This document shows positions 16,309 to 24,353 of a stretch of DNA of 41,368 nt, one piece after another; position 1 is the stretch's first letter; every line of letters starts with the position of its first letter. The translations under genes and the position numbers were made by a program. Source of the stretch: a virus; IMG/VR virus record IMGVR_UViG_3300012012_001148, positions 1 through 41,368 of that record, one strand, 5' to 3'. The notes under the pieces are model-generated. The model was given only the letters and a program-made list of their open reading frames with translations. It ran no database searches and was not told the DNA's origin.

Positions 16309-19300
16309 CTATGTCTCTATTTTGGAAAATCCATTTTCTTTTTTAATCTCAATATGATTGTCCACCATGTCACGAACACTATCTATATGTGATATAAGTA
16401 TTACAAACTCAAATTGTGTTTTCAAATACTCCATGAACAGCGAGAAGTTTGCCATAACTGTTGGATCAAGAACACCCAATCCTTCGTCTATCGCAATAAA
16501 GTTTGGTCTCGGTAAAGACGAAACTTGTATCAATGCTGTTCTTATGGCAAGTGATGAAATAAATTTTTCCATACCACTTGATAATTCCAAATTCCAAAAA
16601 CGGTCATTGTCATATACTATGTATGTATTGATACTCTTTCCGTCTGTATCAAACAGAACTTGGAAATCAACAACATTTGCCAATATGTTATTTGTTTCCT
16701 CTTGAATACTTGGCAAAGCATTACTTATCAATTCATACGGAACACCGTTTCTATTTACCGCCTTCAAATAATAATCGTATGCTTCATATTCTTTTTCAAG
16801 GTCTTTCAACTTTTGTATAGATACTTCGCATTCGTCTATTACTTTTTCACTAACCTTTACATTACCACTATACTCTAAAATGTTTTCATCAATTTTTTTC
16901 AATTCAAATTTTGATAGAGTATTCTTTTCATTTTGTAATTCATCAATTTCTGATTGAATTTTATTATTTTGATTGATAGCATCTTCATTTTCTTTATACT
17001 TCTCAATCTGAATATCAATGTTTCCTATTTCATCTTCTATCTTTTTTTGTTCTTCTTTTGCAGAAAATATCTGTTTTTCTACCGAATATATTTGTTTCTC
17101 ATATTTGAAAGCACTATTTTCAAGAGAATGTAATTTTTCTAATTCAGAGTAAACGAATGAATTTTTTGTAAATTCATCATTCAAATTATTTAATTCAAAA
17201 TTTAATTCATCTCTGTCTTGTTGAAATCCCCAAATCTGTGATTTTGATCTTTCTGCATCCTTAACAAAAACATTATTTACACAAAACTCACAGTTTGGAT
17301 CATATTCATGGTCTTTCAAATTATCAATTTTATCCTGACAATGTTGGACTTTTAACTTTACACTACGCAAATCAGCTTCGAGTTCTGTTATTCTGTTCCT
17401 AACAATATCAATTCTTTCTTTTCTTTCCATAAGAGTTTCTTTATCAAACTCTTTTGTCAGTCCAATATACTTTGTGTGTGATGTCTTAGCATCATCTAAC
17501 TCGTTTTCTAATGACTTTATTTCATTCAATAAATCATTACCTTTTCTATCTAATAAATATCTCTTATCCAATAATGATTGGACAGATTTTGAAGAAAAAT
17601 TGTCTGCAATCGGTATTAGTTTTTTATTTAATTCCGAAATGGAAACTGTTAATTTTTCAATTTTTTTCTCAATATACCCCTTCTGGTCAGTTGTTTCTTC
17701 CAAAAGTATCGTATTTGTTTTATGACTAGCCATAGCATCAGACAACTTGGTTGAGTAATCATGTTTCTTAAATTCTTTTACCAATGCCTGTAATCCCTTT
17801 ACTTCATCAGTAGCGATACTATTTAGTTCCTCGAATAGATTTAAGTCAAAGAATTGTGCCAATAAATCCTTTCTATCCTTTTGTGCCTTATCAACAAAGT
17901 TTGTATTATTACCCTGCAGTGACATTGCAGTTAGAACAAAATCATCATAGGTTCCAATATACTTCCGTATGGCGTAATTAGTTCCATCACGGTCTTCACC
18001 GTTGAGTGATACCAAGTCACCGTTTTCTTCATACCAAAAATCTACATTAACTTTTACATTTCCTTTCTTTTCTTTTGTAGCAACTCTCTTTATGTAAAAG
18101 TTTTTATCACCAATCATAAAATGTAGTTTACATTGGAAATTTTCTTTTTTATTATTTAGAACTTGTGCCGCCTTAAATGTCCTTGAACACTTATCGAAAA
18201 GACAGAACATAATTGCATCAAGAACAGAAGACTTACCACTAGCATTCGGCGCAAACAATCCGTATATCCCATTCATTCCATCAAATTGTATTTTATTACC
18301 CTTTCCGTATGAAAACATATTTTCAAATTCAAATGAAATTGGTTTCCACACAAGGTTACGAACAACATCACTTTCGGATAATTTTGTATTTACATTTCTA
18401 TTGATACCTCTAATCTTTTCAAGTATATCATCTGTTACCCCAAACTTATCATTTACATAATCGGTAATCAATTTGTTTTGATATTCTATATCACGAATTT
18501 TACCAATAGGATTTACTTTCGTTTGAACATTACCATTGCTTGAACCAACGAGATGTTGTGTTCTAATGTCTATCACATTTGTCAATGACTTTAATTCAGT
18601 CATTATTTGATTAACTTCTGAATGTGGTGTGTTTGTTATACGCAAACGAATTGAATTATACTTTGTCCACTTTGTTGGCAACTTTTTAATTTTACCATTT
18701 TCAACATCAATCGTATGATATGACCAATCATTTTCAATTTCAATAAATTTTGATTTCTTATTTTTAATATCCCATTCAATTATACCATGAACCAACCCTT
18801 CGCCGTAATTTTGTTGTATGAGTGAACCTGCATAAGCAAACTTTCCATCAACATCGAGATATTGAAACTTATGAATATCACCAAACATTCCATAGTCAAA
18901 CCCATCGAACATTTCAATCTTTACATCATTGTGTTTCATAAGAACACCGGCATCAGTTGATGCCCTATCAACAGGTCCGTGATACAATACTATTTTTGTT
19001 CTATCACCTTGAACATCATTTGCTAAAATAAAGTCTTTTGGATTTTCATAAACAGAATTAAGAATAAAATCAACATTCTCCAATGAGTATACACCACTTT
19101 GTTTCAAATAAAATAATTCATTAAAATCACTATCAATCATGGAAACAATTGGTGAAAGCGCATCCATTCTACTCATATTATTTAGGTTACAATCGTGATT
19201 ACCAGCAATCAAAATTGTTGGTGCAATCTTGGAAAGAGTATCAAGCAATTCCGTTACCATATCAACAAGTTCTGGTGTCATATCTGTTTTAGCATGAACA

Positions 19301-19488
19301 ATATCACCAGCAAGATATATGATAGTATTTTTATTTTGTTCTACTTTATTTTTACAAATTACATAGAGTTTTTCAAATACACTACGATATTCTTCGTGTC
19401 TTTTCAGATTACGAATATGAACATCAGCAATGTGTAATATGGTATCAACACGGGAAAGTCCGCCTGCCCATAGTGTTTCTTTAAGCAT
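16309..19488 (-). CDS. Single-chain Mre11-Rad50 (SbcD-SbcC; T4 gp47-gp46) recombination nuclease
   Basis: 1059 residues joining two normally separate subunits. Residues about 16-300 are a calcineurin-like phosphoesterase with D22-x-H24, G61-D62..H65, G96-N-H98-D99, H170 and G203-D-x-H206, the metal ligands of Mre11/SbcD. Residues from about 381 are Rad50/SbcC: a P-loop ending S417-G-K-S-S (APNASGKSS, with Ala where the first glycine is usual), long coiled coils, a CEFC zinc hook in the middle, then an LSSGMEK signature and NFIAIDEGLGVLD Walker B. The complex resects DNA ends for recombination-dependent replication in T4. The ATG has GAGG 7 nt upstream and overlaps the primase stop by 8 bp. 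All key motifs are intact, so the fusion is probably functional and not an assembly error. Confidence 0.92.
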   Translation of the reverse strand: MLKETLWAGGLSRVDTILHIADVHIRNLKRHEEYRSVFEKLYVICKNKVEQNKNTIIYLAGDIVHAKTDMTPELVDMVTELLDTLSKIAPTILIAGNHDCNLNNMSRMDALSPIVSMIDSDFNELFYLKQSGVYSLENVDFILNSVYENPKDFILANDVQGDRTKIVLYHGPVDRASTDAGVLMKHNDVKIEMFDGFDYGMFGDIHKFQYLDVDGKFAYAGSLIQQNYGEGLVHGIIEWDIKNKKSKFIEIENDWSYHTIDVENGKIKKLPTKWTKYNSIRLRITNTPHSEVNQIMTELKSLTNVIDIRTQHLVGSSNGNVQTKVNPIGKIRDIEYQNKLITDYVNDKFGVTDDILEKIRGINRNVNTKLSESDVVRNLVWKPISFEFENMFSYGKGNKIQFDGMNGIYGLFAPNASGKSSVLDAIMFCLFDKCSRTFKAAQVLNNKKENFQCKLHFMIGDKNFYIKRVATKEKKGNVKVNVDFWYEENGDLVSLNGEDRDGTNYAIRKYIGTYDDFVLTAMSLQGNNTNFVDKAQKDRKDLLAQFFDLNLFEELNSIATDEVKGLQALVKEFKKHDYSTKLSDAMASHKTNTILLEETTDQKGYIEKKIEKLTVSISELNKKLIPIADNFSSKSVQSLLDKRYLLDRKGNDLLNEIKSLENELDDAKTSHTKYIGLTKEFDKETLMERKERIDIVRNRITELEADLRSVKLKVQHCQDKIDNLKDHEYDPNCEFCVNNVFVKDAERSKSQIWGFQQDRDELNFELNNLNDEFTKNSFVYSELEKLHSLENSAFKYEKQIYSVEKQIFSAKEEQKKIEDEIGNIDIQIEKYKENEDAINQNNKIQSEIDELQNEKNTLSKFELKKIDENILEYSGNVKVSEKVIDECEVSIQKLKDLEKEYEAYDYYLKAVNRNGVPYELISNALPSIQEETNNILANVVDFQVLFDTDGKSINTYIVYDNDRFWNLELSSGMEKFISSLAIRTALIQVSSLPRPNFIAIDEGLGVLDPTVMANFSLFMEYLKTQFEFVILISHIDSVRDMVDNHIEIKKENGFSKIET

Positions 19489-20434
19489 ACAATATCCTCT
19501 GTTTAATTATGTCATAACTGTCTGTTGGTGGTGTTACCGATTTCAAATTTGAAAAATCTTTGAAACCCATTTCATTTATATCTTTGCTTTTCATTTGAAC
19601 AATAGATACATTTATACCTTCTGAAATTAGAGAAGAAGATATTTTTATGGCATCCGAATACGCATCACTATCAAGTGCAACAATTACTTTTGGTGGTTTA
19701 CGCAACAAAATCTTTTCTCGAAGTTTTGGTTGGATAATTTTGCCGAAGAGTGGAACTGCATTATATCTTGCCGTGATTGCATCAAATACACCTTCAACAA
19801 GTGTAACAGGTTCATCCCAATCGATAAAACATTCAAAACCAATAACATCCTTACTCCATTTTGGATTTTTATATTTTAGGACATCTTCTTCAAAGATAGA
19901 ACGAGAAACAAAAAAGTTTAGGTTGAAGTTTTCATCATGGGATGGGACAATTATTCTACCAGAATAACTACCGTTAGGACAATAGCCAATTCCATAACGA
20001 AGTATATCAGTTCTACCAATTCCTCTTGATTTCAAGTAACCCAACGCTTGTTTCATTTGCATCTTTACTTGAATGTCTTTTATCTTTGGAAATTCATATA
20101 ATTTGATGTATTCTCTCGGTAAAACTAATTCTTCTTTTATTTCTGTTTTGTTCTTGATGTATAGGTTTTTTGTTTTAAGAATTTTATTGAGGTCATCGAT
20201 ATATTGTTTACCGGCTTTTACTTTTTTGAAAAGGGAAACTATACTTCTACCCTTAGCATTACTAACCCAACAATGCCATGGATTTTCACCGTTGTTATTT
20301 ACGGTCAAATCTATTTCGAGTTTTGGTTTGTAATGACTGATGAACGGTGAGAAGAACGAATAGTTATTGCCAGATGTTCTTCTACCTTTACCGAGAACTT
20401 TCTCAACGAGAGATAATAAATCGTAGTTTATCAT
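19481..20434 (-). CDS. DnaG/T4 gp61-type DNA primase lacking zinc ligands
   Basis: 317 residues from the ATG at 20434; an in-frame GTG at 20440 is an alternative, and neither has a strong Shine-Dalgarno site. Numbering here counts from the GTG. The N-terminus has the layout of the primase zinc-binding domain, but the usual CPFC...CWVC is SPFI (31-34) and CWVS (57-60), leaving a single cysteine. The catalytic core is intact: IGYCPNGSYSGRIIVP, a TOPRIM glutamate motif EGVFD (216-220) and ALDSDA with D257/D259. It should make RNA primers for lagging-strand synthesis. It sits between the resolvase and the recombination nuclease in a three-gene DNA-metabolism island with its own promoter-like element. 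Confidence 0.85.
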   Translation of the reverse strand: MINYDLLSLVEKVLGKGRRTSGNNYSFFSPFISHYKPKLEIDLTVNNNGENPWHCWVSNAKGRSIVSLFKKVKAGKQYIDDLNKILKTKNLYIKNKTEIKEELVLPREYIKLYEFPKIKDIQVKMQMKQALGYLKSRGIGRTDILRYGIGYCPNGSYSGRIIVPSHDENFNLNFFVSRSIFEEDVLKYKNPKWSKDVIGFECFIDWDEPVTLVEGVFDAITARYNAVPLFGKIIQPKLREKILLRKPPKVIVALDSDAYSDAIKISSSLISEGINVSIVQMKSKDINEMGFKDFSNLKSVTPPTDSYDIIKQRILYA

Positions 20435-20465
20435 AACCACACTTCATGTAAAATAATACTTGTAA

Positions 20466-20496
20466 CAAATATAAGAAAAATTTGCTACAATTACAA
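20466..20496 (-). promoter_or_regulatory. Putative promoter TTG-N20-TATATTTG before the primase gene
   Basis: The sense strand has TTG (20496-20494, overlapping the last codon of the endonuclease gene), 20 bases, then TATATTTG (20473-20466). The box is 26-32 nt before the primase start, in one of the few gaps of this region. It resembles the Bacteroidota TTTG-N19-TAnnTTTG promoter and shares ATATTTGT with the box at 9117. Confidence 0.45.
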
Positions 20497-20898
20497 GCAC
20501 TCTTTTAACCATTCCTCTGGTATGTCTTTCTTTGCCCAACGCCACCCTTTCTTATCACAGTATTGAGCATAGGTTGTTTTACTACCCTTGTATAATTTGG
20601 CATTAGGATTTTGGAATACAAAACGAATGTCTATATCGGGATATTGTTCAAATATCAAATCAAATTTTAATCGGTCTGTCTTTACCCATCTACCCTTTGT
20701 TTCAACATACATTTTACCGCCAACTATTTTGTTTAGGACAAAATCTGGAGTATAATTGTGTTTGGTTTCCGGTTGTATGTAAGATATTTTTTCACTTTCG
20801 TAGGAGAATGATTTGTTGTTTTCTTTCAACATATCATTTACAGTATCTTCTAAACCACTACGAAACCCATGTTTTATTGCAACTTGATTTCTACGCAT
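20491..20898 (-). CDS. T7 endonuclease I-like Holliday-junction resolvase
   Basis: 135 residues, close to the size of T7 gp3. The catalytic PD-(D/E)XK layout of that enzyme is visible: E17 in RSGLED, D52 in YTPDFVL, E66 and K68 in YVETKGRW, followed by the family's IRFVFQN and KLYKGSKTTYAQYCDKKGW stretches. It cleaves four-way and branched DNA, so it would clear recombination intermediates before packaging, a job done by the unrelated gp49 in T4. The ATG overlaps the upstream stop (TAATG), indicating coupled translation with a tail gene. Confidence 0.9.
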   Translation of the reverse strand: MRRNQVAIKHGFRSGLEDTVNDMLKENNKSFSYESEKISYIQPETKHNYTPDFVLNKIVGGKMYVETKGRWVKTDRLKFDLIFEQYPDIDIRFVFQNPNAKLYKGSKTTYAQYCDKKGWRWAKKDIPEEWLKECL

Positions 20899-22625
20899 TA
20901 CATATCAAACCTTATGATAACATTCATATCTACATCATCTCTTTTTTCAAGAGGATTTGCTAATTTAGCAACAGCAAGAAGATTACTGTCATCATCATAC
21001 AAACCAACCGTTGTTATGTATGGATTGAAATACGATGATGTTACATAGTTTTCCAAATCATTTGAAAATGCAGCTCTATCAATTCGTATTGATGGATTTT
21101 GTGTAAAATTAAATTCACCCCTTCGTATTTTACAAATTATTTCATACTCATAAAAAGTAACAGTAGATCTAAATTGACCTCTAAATCCATTTGTTATGCC
21201 ATTGTAATCAAAACTTCCCGATTGTCCTAAAAATGCATTGGCATATTTAGGTCTTGGATCAGATATTACAAAAAACCCAGTTCCATAAAAAACATTACCA
21301 ACTCTTGATGTTTGATATGCATAACCAGCATCAAGTGTGTTTTGATAAAGATATGGTATTTTATCAGAAGAAATTGCCGTATTGTATATCCGTATTTCAT
21401 CGAGTGTTCCATGAAATAAACTGGCTGTATTTGGACTACCACCTATAAAAAATATGTTATCATTACCAACATCCATATCCATAGAGTTTGTTATCTCTGC
21501 ATTTAGACTACCATTTAACCATATCTGATATACACTACCTGTCTTTTGACACACTACGTGGTGCCATGTATTACTTGATAATGCAGATGATAAAACTTCT
21601 ACTGTCTGAAAAGTAGAACTTTGTCTAAAAGAAAGTTTACCAGGATTATCAGAATACGAATTATTATACGATATATCAAATGGATATTGTTTTGATTCTT
21701 TTTCAGTTTCTTCAAAATTATGAACAAGAGTTGTATCGTTTACTGTGTAAACTTTTTTTATTAAATTTTTATTGAATAAATAGTTTTTACCATTTATACC
21801 ATTTGGTTGATTTGATTTTGGATTTATCCAAAAACTAAATGCAAAATCTTGTATTTTATTAAAATTAAAATTTACATTTGAATCTACTCTTAAATGAGAA
21901 CCACTAAAATAAGCAGCAACACCAGTATTTTCTAATGTATCGGATGTTGGTATTCCGGGAACATAATTCATTTTTTTTGTATTGTATAAACTTACGGTAT
22001 TTCTACGTGATGACATATCCAACACATAATCTAATTTGTTATTTTTTATATTGTATTCACGATATTTTTCGTTAAAACCAATATAAAGTAAACAGTTACC
22101 AACATTTACAAATTTATTTTCATCAAATATGGCATCTCTTAAATTACCAACATTATCATCTATCAAGTTATATTCATATGGTGATCCATAATTTGACAAA
22201 CTCACTGAACCTTTTTTTATACCTTCACCAAATACACCAACCGGAATCATAAATATAGATGCAGATTCTGCTAAATATGTTATCTGATCATCAGTTGTAA
22301 TAAATGATGGTTGTTTTTCACTCTTATATTCAGTATAATAGTTGTGATCTAAATAATACCAAAGTATTTTTGGATCTAAACTTTGTGTTGTAAAAATTCT
22401 TTCATATAACGATGATGATATATTTGCAACATTTCCAAAATACTTATGATTTTCTGGATAAAAAGCACGATACACTTTTATACCATAGTTATCCAAATAC
22501 TCAACTTCTGGCATATAAGATGAAAATTTCCAAACTTTATTAACTTCAAATGGACGAATTGTAAAATCGCCAGCTTTTAGTCGTTTGTGTGTAAAACTTA
22601 AATTATTTCCTTTTTGAAATGACAT
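20898..22625 (-). CDS. LamG-containing virion structural protein, array member 1
   Basis: 575 residues. Residues 1 to about 230 are unique to this protein. About 235-420 form a LamG/ConA domain (GVAAYFSGSHLRVDS, FAFSFWINPK, NTWHHVVCQKTGS, LDEIRIYNTAISSDK). The last 45 residues (PYITTVGLYDDDSNLLAVAK then a charged strand) match the C-termini of the four related proteins upstream. The shared C-terminus suggests a common docking partner on the tail or baseplate. ATG at 22625 is 1 bp from the previous stop, with AAGG about 10 nt upstream. Confidence 0.65.
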   Translation of the reverse strand: MSFQKGNNLSFTHKRLKAGDFTIRPFEVNKVWKFSSYMPEVEYLDNYGIKVYRAFYPENHKYFGNVANISSSLYERIFTTQSLDPKILWYYLDHNYYTEYKSEKQPSFITTDDQITYLAESASIFMIPVGVFGEGIKKGSVSLSNYGSPYEYNLIDDNVGNLRDAIFDENKFVNVGNCLLYIGFNEKYREYNIKNNKLDYVLDMSSRRNTVSLYNTKKMNYVPGIPTSDTLENTGVAAYFSGSHLRVDSNVNFNFNKIQDFAFSFWINPKSNQPNGINGKNYLFNKNLIKKVYTVNDTTLVHNFEETEKESKQYPFDISYNNSYSDNPGKLSFRQSSTFQTVEVLSSALSSNTWHHVVCQKTGSVYQIWLNGSLNAEITNSMDMDVGNDNIFFIGGSPNTASLFHGTLDEIRIYNTAISSDKIPYLYQNTLDAGYAYQTSRVGNVFYGTGFFVISDPRPKYANAFLGQSGSFDYNGITNGFRGQFRSTVTFYEYEIICKIRRGEFNFTQNPSIRIDRAAFSNDLENYVTSSYFNPYITTVGLYDDDSNLLAVAKLANPLEKRDDVDMNVIIRFDM

Positions 22626-22626
22626 A

Positions 22627-23907
22627 TCAATTTAACCTTAATCTAACTTGAATTACGTGTTCTTCGTTTGGTTTTTTTCTTATTGGTCTTGGTAATTTAC
22701 CAACAGCAACAAGTTCAAAATTATCATTATACAATCCAACACTTGTTATGTATGTTATTGGAAAATCTACAAATGATTCATATTTGAAATGGCCATAACT
22801 ACCAGATAAATAGGTATAATTGTTACTGTAATTAAATTCGTATTCCCGCAATCTACAAAAATAAGTTTGTGTTTTAACTTCTTCGGATGCTCTAGCAAAC
22901 CAAGAACCAGTTATAGTTCTATTTGTTGTTGTATTACAAGAAGCACTTATAGACGTAAAAAATTTTTGTATATTATCACCTACCATAGATGCAGTTACGG
23001 TATTCAATGAACAAGATTGATCTAAAATAACTCCATCCAAAACTATTATGCCTTTTTTTGGAAAAATTATACCCCATGCATCATCGGTATCTTCTCCATA
23101 TTTACCGTCATTGAGAGAACCCGATACTAAATAATAATACTCTCTTAATTCTTTTCTTAATGTATTTACATCTGCCAAATCTTCAGAATCGTCAATTAGT
23201 GTATAAATTTTATTAGATGTTGGGTGTGGGTAAAAATTACTACCTGTATTGTATAATTGATTTGCACTGGAAGAAATTGGTGCAAGAGTTATTTGTATAT
23301 TTCCTGGATCAATTAACTCCGGATAAAGATTTCTATTAAAATTTATAGCATAAAAATAATCACCATTTTTTCCATTCTTAAAAGGTATTTTTCCAGTAGT
23401 TGAATGAAAATGCTCCATCAGATAATTTTTATGAATAATTTTTGATGGATGTATTTGCGTATGTTGATCTAAATTTTGTAATGAACCAGATCCGTTTATA
23501 TGACCATATGTAATATCAAACATAAAAGTATCATCTTGTTCACCTTCTTTGTTAGATAATACTCTTAAAAAATAATTAGAATCACCAAAAGTAGAAGATG
23601 TGTGGAATGTGTTTAATTTTTCTCCTTCACACGGGAATAATCCTTTTTTTCTATATTTTGTTTGAACAATAGAAAAATCTCTTGGTGCCTTAAATTTTTT
23701 GAATGTTCTTGATTTTAATGTAGTTAAAGGAACAGGTGGTGGTGCGGGTGCAGATTCTGGTCGTTGTATTAAAAATGTAACAACTTCATTATTAACAACT
23801 GCACGGTATCTATCTTTTGAGGGAAATCCATTTGCTATTTGAAAGTCAATATACCCTTTTAACATTTCAAGTAGATATTTGTTTATTTCAAAACTTAATA
23901 CTTTCAT
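22627..23907 (-). CDS. Virion structural protein, array member 2
   Basis: 426 residues. After about 125 residues with a proline run (APAPPPVPL), it contains the array's common domain. Landmarks are FHTSST, DITYGHINGSGS, DYFYAINFNRN, TLIDDSED, YYLVSGSLNDG, GIIFPKKGIIVLDG, a KFFTSISAS stretch and YITSVGLYNDNFELVAVGKL near the end. It is the most divergent of the four full-domain members. I see no enzyme motif. Flanked by 1-bp gaps, it is certainly co-transcribed with its neighbours. Confidence 0.6.
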   Translation of the reverse strand: MKVLSFEINKYLLEMLKGYIDFQIANGFPSKDRYRAVVNNEVVTFLIQRPESAPAPPPVPLTTLKSRTFKKFKAPRDFSIVQTKYRKKGLFPCEGEKLNTFHTSSTFGDSNYFLRVLSNKEGEQDDTFMFDITYGHINGSGSLQNLDQHTQIHPSKIIHKNYLMEHFHSTTGKIPFKNGKNGDYFYAINFNRNLYPELIDPGNIQITLAPISSSANQLYNTGSNFYPHPTSNKIYTLIDDSEDLADVNTLRKELREYYYLVSGSLNDGKYGEDTDDAWGIIFPKKGIIVLDGVILDQSCSLNTVTASMVGDNIQKFFTSISASCNTTTNRTITGSWFARASEEVKTQTYFCRLREYEFNYSNNYTYLSGSYGHFKYESFVDFPITYITSVGLYNDNFELVAVGKLPRPIRKKPNEEHVIQVRLRLN

Positions 23908-23908
23908 A

Positions 23909-24352
23909 TCATTCTATTAAAGTAGTTGTTAAAATAGTTGGTATGTTTGCAGTAAGTTTGAATAACTCTGCCAATCTTGACCTTTCTTGTATTAAAACTG
24001 TTCTTAATTCTGGAGTAACGGCTATACCGGTTGGTGTTGTTTCTAGTGTTTCCGCCTCTAAAATAAACGGAAGTTTTTTTACTTGTTCTGGCAACAAAAC
24101 ATCTACCAAATTATTAAGATTTGCCAGTGCTTGTTCTATTTTTGTTCTTTGTGTTAATGCAAGTGCACTTGGATTTGCATTTATCATTTCATAAAATAAA
24201 ATAGAATTTACACTTCCATTTACATCTATATCCAAAATTTTTTTGAATATGTCAAGTGCATGTAAACGAGCAGTTGATTCATCAAGAACAGCAGGATAGT
24301 CTCCAAGCATTGATCCAGATAGAGCAGTTATTATTTCTGATTCTGTTATCAT
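23909..24352 (-). CDS. Small helical protein of unknown function within the tail array
   Basis: 147 residues, mostly helical (ARLHALDIFKKILDIDVNG, TKIEQALANLNNLVDVLLPEQV, LIQERSRLAELFKLTANIPT). No domain recognised, no signal peptide, no membrane segment. It separates array members 2 and 3 with 1-bp gaps on each side. It could be a chaperone or minor tail component for these proteins, but the sequence does not show that. Confidence 0.5.
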   Translation of the reverse strand: MITESEIITALSGSMLGDYPAVLDESTARLHALDIFKKILDIDVNGSVNSILFYEMINANPSALALTQRTKIEQALANLNNLVDVLLPEQVKKLPFILEAETLETTPTGIAVTPELRTVLIQERSRLAELFKLTANIPTILTTTLIE

Positions 24353-24353
24353 A

